This document shows positions 1 to 7,234 of a DNA stretch of 11,047 nucleotides, in pieces. Below the pieces are notes generated by a model, which saw only the letters and a list, made by a program, of their open reading frames with translations, was not told the DNA's origin and made no database searches. This stretch comes from Acidimicrobiia bacterium (GTDB lineage Bacteria; Actinomycetota; Acidimicrobiia; Acidimicrobiales; Bin134), in the NCBI GenBank assembly GCA_009843565.1, contig VYDF01000285.1, positions 1 through 11,047 of the forward strand. Direction: 5' to 3'. How positions within the stretch are numbered: the stretch's first letter is position 1; every line of letters starts with the position of its first letter. A program made the position numbers and the translations under genes.

Positions 1-2939
1 TCGACTACCCCACCGCCTACCAGGCCGCCGATTCCCGCACGCTGGCCGACCTCGGGGTGTCGAAGGTGATCACGCTGTCGTCAACCTATGACCACCGCAT
101 CATCCAAGGCGCCGAGTCGGGCATGTTCTTGGGCGCGGTACACGAACTGCTGCTGGGCAAGCACGACTTCTACGAGGACATTTTCCGAGCTGTGGGCGTG
201 CCTTATGAGGCGGTGCGCTGGCGGCCCGACATCCTTCCCCTCGACCGGGAACAGGCCGTGATCACCAAGCAGGTGCAGGTGAACGCGCTCATCAACATGC
301 ACCGGGTGCGCGGCCACCTCATCGCCGACCTCGACCCGCTGTCGGCCAGCGAACCCGAGATGCATGCAGAACTCGATCCGGCCACCTACGGCCTGACCAT
401 CTGGGATCTCGACCGGGAGTTCCTGACCACCGGGTTGGGCGGCATCGAGATGGGTCAGCCCGACGGCAAGATGCCGCTGGGAGAGATCCTGCACGTACTC
501 CGCAACGCCTACTGCCGAACGGTGGGAGTGGAGTACATGCACATCCAGGACCCCGATGAGAAGCAGTGGCTCCAAGAGCACGTCGAGGGCATGGGCATTC
601 CTGTGGGGCTCGACGAAAAGCTGCACATCTTGGATCGGCTAAATGCGGCCGAAGCGCTGGAGCGCTTCTTGGACACCAAGTACGTAGGCCAGAAGCGGTT
701 CGGGATCGAGGGGGCCGAAAGCGCCATCGTGGTGCTGGACGCGGTGCTGGGCAAGGCTGCCGACCTGGGCATGGCCTCGGCGATCATGGGCATGGCTCAC
801 CGGGGAAGGCTCAACGTGCTGGTGAACATCGTGGGCAAGGACTACGGACAGCTGTTCGGCGAATTTGAGGGAAACATGGACGAGTCGTCCACCCAGGGTT
901 CGGGCGACGTGAAATACCACCTGGGGATGACCTCGGAGTTCGAGAGCATGGCCGGCAACCGCATCCCCGTGGAGTTGGCCGCCAACCCGTCGCATTTGGA
1001 AGCGGTAAACCCGGTTGTCGAGGGCATGGTCCGGGCCCGCTTGGACCACATCGGCCAAGAGCTAGGCGAACACAGCCCGGTCAGCGGGCTGGTCCGAGGT
1101 CAGGTGGCCGACGAGGACGACCTTTACCCGGTGCTTCCCGTGCTGGTCCACGGCGACGCCGCCTTCGCCGGCCAGGGGGTGGTGAGCGAGACGTTGAACC
1201 TCTCGCTGATCCAGGGCTACCGCACCGGAGGCACCGTGCATCTGGTGGTCAACAACCAGGTGGGGTTTACCACCACGGCCGAGTCGGCTCGCTCCAGCTA
1301 TTACTGCACCGACGTGGCCAAGATGATCCAGGCCCCCATCTTCCACGTCAACGGCGACGACCCCGAGGCCTGCGCCCGAGTGGCCCTTCTAGCGCTGGCC
1401 TACCGCAATCACTTCCACAAGGACGTGGTTATCGACATGTGGTGCTATCGCCGCCAAGGGCACAACGAGGCCGACGACCCCAGCTACACCCAGCCTGAGA
1501 TGTACCGGCGGATCGAGAGCCACCGCTCAGTGCGAAAACGGTACGTGGAATCGCTGGTGAAGCGGGGGGACATAACCCTTGACGAGGCCGAGCAGGCCAT
1601 GGACGAATTTCGGGCCAAACTGCAAGAGGCATTGGAGGAAACCCGAGATCAGGCGGCCGACGAGAGCCCGGGGGAGACCATTGGAATCGAGGCGGCAGGC
1701 AGGAGAGAGCTCCAGTTGTCGATTTCGGGGGATCTGTCCGACCCCACCCCCCACGTCGCAGCCCCAGTGGACACCGGCGTTTCGCAAAGGCAGATCACGC
1801 GGGTGTTCAACGCGCTGACATCAATTCCCGACGGGTTCGTGCTGCACCCCAAGCTGGCCCGCCAGTTCGAAGCCCGCGACGCCATGATGGCTGAGGGCCT
1901 GGTTGACTGGGGACTGGCCGAGGCGCTGGCCTTCGGTACTTTGCTCGACGAGGGGACGTCGATTCGCCTGGCGGGCCAGGACTCTCGCCGGGGAACGTTC
2001 TCCCATCGCCACAGCACCCTGGTTTGCAACCAAACGGCCCGGGAGCACTGCCCGTTGGCCGGTCTGGCCCGACACGGGGCCAAGCTGTGGGTGTACGACT
2101 CGCTGCTCTCGGAATACGCCGCCTTGGGATTCGAATACGGCTATTCCGTCGGCGACACCGACGCGCTCGTCCTGTGGGAGGCCCAATTCGGCGATTTCGT
2201 CAACGGCGCCCAGATCATCATCGACCAGTTCGTGGTGTCGGCTGAGGACAAGTGGAACCAGCATTCAGGACTGGTCATGCTGCTGCCCCACGGCTTCGAG
2301 GGCCAGGGACCGGAGCACTCCTCGGGGCGGATCGAGCGGTTCTTGCAGTCGGTGGCCGAGAACAACATCCGGGTGGCCAACCTGTCGACCGCGGCCCAGT
2401 ACTTCCACCTGCTCCGAGACCAGGCCAAGCGCTCCGCCCGCAAGCCGCTGGTGCTGTTCACTCCAAAGTCGCTGCTGCGCCACCGCGACGCGAGATCACC
2501 GGTGGCCGACCTGGCCAGCGGCTGGTTTTCACCGGTGTTGGGCGACACAAACGGTCCTGAGCCGGGACAGGTCACCGGGGTTGTACTGGCCAGCGGGAAG
2601 ATCTGCCACGAGGCCGTCGCCCAACGAGACCGGGAAGGCACCCCCGCCGCCGTGCTGCGGGTGGAGCAGCTCTATCCCTGGCCGGCCAGCGCACTAGCCG
2701 AGGCCCTTGCCCACTACCCCAAGGTCAACAAAATCGTCTGGCTCCAGGAGGAGCCTCAGAACATGGGGCCGTGGAACTACGTCAAGGGGCACCTCCACGA
2801 CGCATTCGGCGACCGCTGCGACATCCTCAGGGCAAGCCGCAACGAGTCGTCCAGCCCGGCCACCGGCAGCGCCGCCGTACACGTCCACGAACAATCAGAG
2901 CTCATTGCCCAAACCTTTGCGCTTCTAAGCGCCGAGTAG
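1..2939 (+). CDS. kgd: Multifunctional 2-oxoglutarate dehydrogenase/decarboxylase (acyltransferase-E1 fusion), 3' part
   Basis: This gene encodes the thiamine-diphosphate-dependent E1 of the cytosolic 2-oxoglutarate dehydrogenase complex (TCA cycle), fused behind an E2-type acyltransferase domain as in mycobacterial Kgd and corynebacterial OdhA. The 5' end is outside the window: the frame is open from base 3, and the GTG at 57 is internal because the upstream codons already continue the protein family. About 978 residues are visible of an expected 1,200 or more. Counted from base 3, residues 30-40 are the end of the acyltransferase domain (DHRIIQGAESG, with Gln where classical E2 enzymes have the catalytic Asp). 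GMAHRGRL is near residue 263, the thiamine diphosphate/Mg site runs from GDAAF (384) to NNQVGF (417), and RQGHNE is at 484. The transketolase pyrimidine-binding region holds SHRHS (667), EAQFGDF (726) and HGFEGQGPEHSSGR (763). The C-terminal domain has EEPQNMGPWNY (916). Complete domains and no frameshift indicate a working gene. It overlaps the convergent transporter gene by 15 bases. Confidence 0.96.
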   Translation, partial: DYPTAYQAADSRTLADLGVSKVITLSSTYDHRIIQGAESGMFLGAVHELLLGKHDFYEDIFRAVGVPYEAVRWRPDILPLDREQAVITKQVQVNALINMHRVRGHLIADLDPLSASEPEMHAELDPATYGLTIWDLDREFLTTGLGGIEMGQPDGKMPLGEILHVLRNAYCRTVGVEYMHIQDPDEKQWLQEHVEGMGIPVGLDEKLHILDRLNAAEALERFLDTKYVGQKRFGIEGAESAIVVLDAVLGKAADLGMASAIMGMAHRGRLNVLVNIVGKDYGQLFGEFEGNMDESSTQGSGDVKYHLGMTSEFESMAGNRIPVELAANPSHLEAVNPVVEGMVRARLDHIGQELGEHSPVSGLVRGQVADEDDLYPVLPVLVHGDAAFAGQGVVSETLNLSLIQGYRTGGTVHLVVNNQVGFTTTAESARSSYYCTDVAKMIQAPIFHVNGDDPEACARVALLALAYRNHFHKDVVIDMWCYRRQGHNEADDPSYTQPEMYRRIESHRSVRKRYVESLVKRGDITLDEAEQAMDEFRAKLQEALEETRDQAADESPGETIGIEAAGRRELQLSISGDLSDPTPHVAAPVDTGVSQRQITRVFNALTSIPDGFVLHPKLARQFEARDAMMAEGLVDWGLAEALAFGTLLDEGTSIRLAGQDSRRGTFSHRHSTLVCNQTAREHCPLAGLARHGAKLWVYDSLLSEYAALGFEYGYSVGDTDALVLWEAQFGDFVNGAQIIIDQFVVSAEDKWNQHSGLVMLLPHGFEGQGPEHSSGRIERFLQSVAENNIRVANLSTAAQYFHLLRDQAKRSARKPLVLFTPKSLLRHRDARSPVADLASGWFSPVLGDTNGPEPGQVTGVVLASGKICHEAVAQRDREGTPAAVLRVEQLYPWPASALAEALAHYPKVNKIVWLQEEPQNMGPWNYVKGHLHDAFGDRCDILRASRNESSSPATGSAAVHVHEQSELIAQTFALLSAE

Positions 2940-4547
2940 CCGTCTGGCCACACCACGGGCCTCGTCCAGGTTTGCGACTATCCGATCTTCGGGAACCCGC
3001 TGGAGAGCGTCGAGCGACCACAAGGTGCGGGCGGGCAATCCGGTGAGTGCCATCACGATGCACTCGGTGTCCTGGTCGATGGCCGCGTCGATGAGCTGCT
3101 CGAGAACCAAGGCCGCGCTGTCGTCTATGTAGATGGTCTCGGAGAAGTCGAAGATCACCACCTCGTGGTCCCGGATGTCCACGGTGACGGTGTTGATGAT
3201 CTTGTTGGACGACGCCACCGAGAAGCTTCCCCGAAAGGCGACCATGCCCACTCGTGCAGCATGGGGATCCACCCCTGCTTCGGAGGACGTCACCCCTCCT
3301 TCAAAGAACACCTGGTCCAATATCGGGACAGAGACCACGTTGTCCATCTCCAGGCGCTCGAACTGCCGAGAGCGGGTCATGCCGGCGATGATCAGCCCGA
3401 TGGCCACTGCGGTGATCAAGTCCACAAACACGGTCAGGCCGAACGTGGCGAACATGATGAACAGGTGCTCTCGGTGCAGGCGGGTGACCCTGGTCAAGAA
3501 CCGCCAATCCATGATGTCCCAGCCCACCTTCATCAAGATGCCGGCCAGCGCGGCATGGGGGATTTCTTCCACGTACTGTCCCAGACCCAGAACCAGGGCC
3601 AGCAAGATCAGGGCCCGCAGCACGCCGGATACCCGGCTGTGACCGCCGGCCCGGATGTTGACCACCGTGCCCATGGTGGCCCCCGCTCCCGGCGTCCCGC
3701 CGATGAATCCGACCATCATGTTGCCGATGCCCTGGCCAATCAGCTCACGGTTGGGCTTATGGCTGGTGCGGGTCATCGAATCGGCCACCAGCGAGGTGAG
3801 CAGGCTGTCGATGGAGCCCAACAGCGCGATGGTCAGTGCCGGCTGCACGGCCCGGGCCAGCACATCACCGGACAGCTCGGGCAGCTCGAAGTCCGGCAAC
3901 CCGGTGGGCACGTCGCCGATGACCGGGGTGTTGTCCAGCCACAGCAGGCTGAGCAGCGTCCCGATGACCAACGCCATCAGCATTGAGGGAACGAAGGCCC
4001 GGAGCCGGGGGGGCCAGAAAATGCAGACGCCCAGTGAGACCGCGGCGATGCCCAGCGAGTTGAAGTTGACGTCGCCGAAGACATCCGGCCAAGAGCGGAC
4101 GGCGTCGATGGGGCCGCCCAACTCCACTTCCGTTCCCAAAAACGGCAGAGTCTGCACCAAGATGATGATCACCCCGATGCCGGACATGAACCCCGACACC
4201 ACCGAATACGGCGTGTACACCACGAAACGGCCGATTCGCAGCAATCCCAGGCAGATCTGCAACAGCCCCGCCATGACGACGATGGTGAATGCCTCTTCCA
4301 GGCTCTCGGCGTGGCTGGTGACCACCACCGCCATGGCCAGCGCCATCGGGCCGGTGGGACCGGATATCTGGGCCCGGGTGCCCCCGAAGACCGCGGCGAA
4401 CAGGCCTAGGGCTATGGCCCCGTACATTCCGGCCACCGCGCCCAACCCAGATGCCACCCCGAATGCCAGTGCCGTGGGCAGCCCGACAACCGCGGCGGTG
4501 ATGCCCCCGAACGCGTCTTCGCGAAAACTGTGCAGGTTGTAGCTCAT
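2925..4547 (-). CDS. SulP-family anion transporter with C-terminal STAS domain, BicA-like (probable bicarbonate, possibly sulfate)
   Basis: This is a 540-residue inner-membrane transporter. Residues about 10-390 are a highly hydrophobic SulP core, and residues about 405-537 form a cytoplasmic STAS domain (FDFSETIYIDDSAA near 465-478). Compared from memory with the cyanobacterial Na+/bicarbonate symporter BicA, the match is close along the core (LPTALAFGVASG, YSVVSGFMSGIG, LTSLVADSMTRT, MKVGWDIMDWRFL). Residues assigned to the BicA ion site appear kept: T65 in SGPTGP (BicA T69), D247 and T251 in SIDSLLT (D258, T262), and G289-A290-T291 in GAGAT (G300-A301-T302). Bicarbonate uptake is therefore the best guess, for example to feed carboxylases, but SulP substrates are hard to predict and sulfate or another anion remains possible. 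The ATG start at 4547 gives the usual SulP N-terminus, with no clear Shine-Dalgarno sequence before it. It lies 39 bases after the amidohydrolase gene on the same strand and overlaps the kgd 3' end. Confidence 0.9.
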   Translation of the reverse strand: MSYNLHSFREDAFGGITAAVVGLPTALAFGVASGLGAVAGMYGAIALGLFAAVFGGTRAQISGPTGPMALAMAVVVTSHAESLEEAFTIVVMAGLLQICLGLLRIGRFVVYTPYSVVSGFMSGIGVIIILVQTLPFLGTEVELGGPIDAVRSWPDVFGDVNFNSLGIAAVSLGVCIFWPPRLRAFVPSMLMALVIGTLLSLLWLDNTPVIGDVPTGLPDFELPELSGDVLARAVQPALTIALLGSIDSLLTSLVADSMTRTSHKPNRELIGQGIGNMMVGFIGGTPGAGATMGTVVNIRAGGHSRVSGVLRALILLALVLGLGQYVEEIPHAALAGILMKVGWDIMDWRFLTRVTRLHREHLFIMFATFGLTVFVDLITAVAIGLIIAGMTRSRQFERLEMDNVVSVPILDQVFFEGGVTSSEAGVDPHAARVGMVAFRGSFSVASSNKIINTVTVDIRDHEVVIFDFSETIYIDDSAALVLEQLIDAAIDQDTECIVMALTGLPARTLWSLDALQRVPEDRIVANLDEARGVARRLLGA

Positions 4548-4551
4548 AGCA

Positions 4552-4584
4552 CCAGGCCGTTGTGACCTGGCCGAGCTTAGGCCA
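4552..4584. repeat. Two overlapping short inverted repeats in the amidohydrolase-transporter gap
   Basis: The 39-base gap holds CCAGG (4552-4556) with CCTGG (4566-4570), and TGGCC (4568-4572) with GGCCA (4580-4584). The two five-base stems share bases 4568-4570, so they could not form fully at the same time in an RNA. No T-run follows on the - strand, so this is not a convincing intrinsic terminator. It may be a weak leader structure for the transporter gene or chance in GC-rich DNA. Confidence 0.3.
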
Positions 4585-4586
4585 TT

Positions 4587-5789
4587 TCAGTCAATGTCAA
4601 GATTAAGGAGGCGGGCGGCGTTGCCCCGCACCAGCTTGTGGACCACGTCGGGGGGCAGGTGGCCCATCATGTCCTCGGCCACCTTCTTAGTGTCGGGCCA
4701 CGTGGTATCGGTGTGGGGATAGTCGGTCTCAAACGTCACGTTGTCCACCCCCACCTCGTCCAGCGACCTCAATCCGTGGTTGTCCCGGAAGAAGCAGCCG
4801 TAGATCTGCCGGTAGTAGTAGGTGGACGGCGGTTCGGGAACGATGTCCCTTACCCCTCCCCAGGCCCGGTGCTCGCTCCAGACGTCGTCGCAGCGCTCCA
4901 AGATGTAGGGGATCCATCCGATCTGTCCCTCGGAATAGGCCAGCTTGAGTTCGGGAAACCGCACCAGCACCCCGGAGAACAGGAAATCGCTCATCGACGC
5001 GATGGCGTTGTTGAAACTGAGCGAGGCTGCCACCGCGGGCGGGGCATCAGGGGAGGCGGCGGGCATCTTCGACGACGACCCAATGTGCATGCACACCGCG
5101 GTGGTGGTGTCCTGACAGACGGCGAAGAACGGATCCCAGTATTCGGTGTGGATGCTGGGCAGTCCCAGGTTGGGGGCAATCTCGGAGAAGCAAACCGCAT
5201 GGCAGCCCCGAGCGGCGTTGCGCTCCACCTCGGCCTTGGCCAGCTCCACATCCCACAGCGGGATGATGGCCAGGGGGATGAGCGCGCCGTTGGAGTCGCC
5301 GCACCACTCCTCGATCATGAAATCGTTGTAGGCCTGCACACAGGCCAGGGCCAGTTCCTTGTCGTCGGCTTCCAAGAAGGTCTGGCCGCAGAACCGGGGA
5401 AACGTGGGGAACGACAGCGACGCCTCCACATGGTTCATCTCCATGTCTTCTATCCGGGCCTGGGGCTCATAGCAGCCGGGACGCATCTCGTCGAAGGTGA
5501 TGGGCACGGCCTCCATGTCGTCGCGGTCGAAGCCCACTGCGGCCACATGGCGCTTGTTGGGATAAACCAGGTCTTCGTAGAACCACACGTCTCCCCATGG
5601 CCCGTCTTCTACATCCAGCTCGTAGGTGTACATCTTGGCCCCGCCGATAAAGGTGATCGGCCCCACCCGGCGGCGCTCCACCCGCGGCCCCCGCTCCTTG
5701 AACCGCTCCGGCAGCCAGCTCTGCCACAGGTGGGCGGGCTCTACAAGGTGGTCGTCGACGCTGATGATCTTGGGAATCTCGGTGCGCAC
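4587..5789 (-). CDS. Amidohydrolase-family metal-dependent hydrolase or decarboxylase (Amidohydro_2/ACMSD-like), substrate unknown
   Basis: This is a 400-residue TIM-barrel protein of the amidohydrolase-2 type (PF04909-like), related to aminocarboxymuconate-semialdehyde decarboxylase. Motifs in order are the N-terminal strand motif SVDDHLVEP (10-18), with D12/H14 where ACMSD has HxH; NHVEASLSFPTFPRFCGQ (119-136); CMHIGSSS (233-240) with the likely metal ligand H235; YSEGQIGWIPYILER (285-299); and FETDYPH (353-359) with the likely catalytic or metal Asp D356. These fit a single-metal hydrolase or decarboxylase acting on a cyclic or carboxylated compound, but the substrate cannot be read from the sequence. 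There is no signal peptide, so it should be cytosolic. The GTG start at 5789 gives the standard N-terminus of this group. A clear ribosome binding site is not seen. It follows the HD gene by 69 bases and no pathway partners are visible. Confidence 0.85.
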   Translation of the reverse strand: MRTEIPKIISVDDHLVEPAHLWQSWLPERFKERGPRVERRRVGPITFIGGAKMYTYELDVEDGPWGDVWFYEDLVYPNKRHVAAVGFDRDDMEAVPITFDEMRPGCYEPQARIEDMEMNHVEASLSFPTFPRFCGQTFLEADDKELALACVQAYNDFMIEEWCGDSNGALIPLAIIPLWDVELAKAEVERNAARGCHAVCFSEIAPNLGLPSIHTEYWDPFFAVCQDTTTAVCMHIGSSSKMPAASPDAPPAVAASLSFNNAIASMSDFLFSGVLVRFPELKLAYSEGQIGWIPYILERCDDVWSEHRAWGGVRDIVPEPPSTYYYRQIYGCFFRDNHGLRSLDEVGVDNVTFETDYPHTDTTWPDTKKVAEDMMGHLPPDVVHKLVRGNAARLLNLDID

Positions 5790-5824
5790 GGGGAGAAGCC
5801 TACCGGCACGGGTAAGCGGTGGTC

Positions 5825-5834
5825 TGATCGATCA
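5825..5834. promoter_or_regulatory. Ten-base perfect palindrome upstream of the amidohydrolase gene
   Basis: TGATCGATCA is a perfect palindrome in the 69-base gap between the HD gene stop and the amidohydrolase GTG, centred about 40 bases before that start. The position would suit an operator for a dimeric regulator. However, the symmetry does not extend past ten bases, I find no convincing -35/-10 pair around it, and GATC-rich palindromes can occur by chance. The rest of the gap shows nothing recognisable. Confidence 0.25.
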
Positions 5835-5858
5835 ACGAAGGCCAAACCGGCTGCCTGC

Positions 5859-6317
5859 TCAATCTGCGGCAGCCAGAGCGGCGGCCACCTCGGGAGGCAG
5901 GGAGGATTCGGCGAGGGGAAGGTGGTGTTCAGCGGCCCAAATCACAGTGAGCTCGGCGCTGCCAGCGTCTCGCAGCAATGCCGCGCCCAGGCGGGGATGA
6001 TCCAGGTAGTCGGCCCACCGGCCTCTGAGTCGGCCGGGAATGATCGCCCCAACCAGCGTGGCGGCCACCCGGGTCATCGTCCCCAGACCGGCCTGGATCT
6101 TGCCCACGTCATGAAGGGCTGCGGCCACCTGCTGGGCATGGTCGACGAGTGCGGGGCAACGGGCCGAGCGCAGCGCGTGGCTGCGGTCGGCTGCGCTCAT
6201 CTGGGTATACAGAGCAGCCTCAGCGGTGCTGAGCAGGTCAAGAAGCCAGGCCTCCTCGGCCCGTTCGGGACCCCTATCCACGATCGACTGGAAGAAGCGC
6301 CGAATCAGGTGGATCAA
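5859..6317 (-). CDS. Small HD-domain protein (putative metal-dependent phosphohydrolase)
   Basis: This is a 152-residue cytosolic protein with an HD domain, which coordinates metals and usually cleaves phosphoester bonds of nucleotides or similar compounds. The fold is marked by DRSHALR (about 44-50), the HD doublet in ALHDVGK (H69-D70, K73), GLGTMTRVAATLVGA (77-91), DHPRLGAALLRDAGS (106-120), WAAEHHLP (127-134), and a final AAAD whose last residue, D152, would be the distal metal Asp. I chose the TTG at 6317, which overlaps the xerD stop as TTGA. An in-frame GTG at 6281 is the alternative and would remove 12 residues. The open frame extends further upstream into xerD, but that part (Arg/Pro/His-rich, no motif) is a shadow of xerD. 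The gene appears translationally coupled to xerD. Similar small HD proteins are common in actinobacteria. The substrate is unknown. Confidence 0.78.
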   Translation of the reverse strand: MIHLIRRFFQSIVDRGPERAEEAWLLDLLSTAEAALYTQMSAADRSHALRSARCPALVDHAQQVAAALHDVGKIQAGLGTMTRVAATLVGAIIPGRLRGRWADYLDHPRLGAALLRDAGSAELTVIWAAEHHLPLAESSLPPEVAAALAAAD

Positions 6318-7234
6318 CGGTTCAGCACCGCCCGGGGGTGAGCGGCTCGATAGGCCTCCCACAGCCTTTCCTTGGAGACCATGGTGTACACCTGCGTGGT
6401 GCTGATGGAGGCATGGCCCAAAAGCTCTTGCACCGCCCTGATGTCGGCACCGTGATCCAGCATGTGGGTGGCACAGGAGTGGCGGAGCACGTGGGGGGAG
6501 ACTCTTGCGCCCAACCCCGCCTGCTGAGCCCTCTTCTTCACCACGCCCCAGGCTCCTTGGCGCGACAGACGCCGCCCCCTCTGGTTGAGCCACACCGCTT
6601 CTTGGTCATGCTGGGATGCCCAGCGGTCGGGCTCCATCTCCCCTCGACCCGCGGGAACCAGCCAAGCGGCCAGAGCCTCGTGAGCGCATCGGCCAACCGG
6701 CAGGATCCGCTCCTTTTGTCCCTTGCCCAAGACCCGAACCATGGCCTCGGCCATATCCACGTCGTTCAGCGACATCCCAACCAGCTCGCTGATCCGCATT
6801 CCGGTGCCATAGAGCACCTCCAGCATGGCCCGATCCCGTCGAGATACACCGTCGACGCCGTTCACGGCGTCCAAGACGGCATCCACTTCGGCCTCACTCA
6901 GCGCTTTCGGGACACCAGTGGGCACTCTGGGAATTTCCACATGGGAACAGGGATCATCGTCACGCAAGCCATCGACCACAAGAAACTGGTGAAACGTCCG
7001 CACCGCGGTCATCGTTCGCTTTACCGATGCCGGGGCCATTCCCCAGATCTGCAGTTGGCGCACATGGGCCAGGACATCTTCTTCGTCGGCCGTCTCGGGA
7101 CTGCGGCCCCGGTTGGCCAAGACCTCGCAGTAGCCGCTCAAGTCCCGGCGATAGGCCTCGCAAGTGCTGGGGGCTCGGCCTCGCTCCAGCACCAGCCAAT
7201 CTAAGAATTCCTCAACCCCGCTCCCTGCGCTCAC
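6314..7234 (-). CDS. xerD: Site-specific tyrosine recombinase XerD
   Basis: XerD acts with XerC at the dif site to resolve chromosome dimers during division. The 306-residue length matches the family (about 298-310). Residues 1-100 are the SAM-like core-binding domain (EEFLDWLVLERG, then STCEAYRRDL). The catalytic domain has every expected residue: R147 in GTGMRISEL, K171 in LGKGQKERILPVG, H248 and R251 in HVLRHSCATHML, H274 in LLGHASISTTQVY, and the nucleophile Y283. Genomic context favours the chromosomal Xer protein over a phage integrase: it sits after pyrG and a NUDIX gene, as in mycobacteria, with no attachment site or phage gene nearby. The GTG start at 7234 overlaps the NUDIX stop as GTGA and its own TGA overlaps the HD start, indicating translational coupling on both sides. 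XerC versus XerD is decided by context and similarity, so some uncertainty remains. Confidence 0.94.
   Translation of the reverse strand: MSAGSGVEEFLDWLVLERGRAPSTCEAYRRDLSGYCEVLANRGRSPETADEEDVLAHVRQLQIWGMAPASVKRTMTAVRTFHQFLVVDGLRDDDPCSHVEIPRVPTGVPKALSEAEVDAVLDAVNGVDGVSRRDRAMLEVLYGTGMRISELVGMSLNDVDMAEAMVRVLGKGQKERILPVGRCAHEALAAWLVPAGRGEMEPDRWASQHDQEAVWLNQRGRRLSRQGAWGVVKKRAQQAGLGARVSPHVLRHSCATHMLDHGADIRAVQELLGHASISTTQVYTMVSKERLWEAYRAAHPRAVLNR

Noticed and set aside
57..59. GTG as the start of the 2-oxoglutarate dehydrogenase gene
   Set aside because: The frame is open to the window edge, and the upstream codons (ending in LADLG) continue the acyltransferase domain of the Kgd family. The gene starts before the window.
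3165..4542. Long + strand open frames opposite the transporter gene
   Set aside because: They are low-complexity antisense shadows. The - strand frame has clear SulP and STAS domains.
4638..6341. 567-codon open frame on the + strand
   Set aside because: It lies antisense to the amidohydrolase and HD genes, is rich in Gly, His, Gln and Pro with no domain motif, and arises from codon bias in GC-rich DNA.
6318..6593. N-terminal extension of the HD protein into xerD
   Set aside because: The added residues are Arg/Pro/His-rich, have no fold signal and lie entirely over the conserved catalytic part of xerD.
6314..7234. xerD read as a phage or integron integrase marking a mobile element
   Set aside because: There is no attachment site, excisionase or phage gene nearby. 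Length and the pyrG-NUDIX neighbourhood fit the chromosomal XerD.
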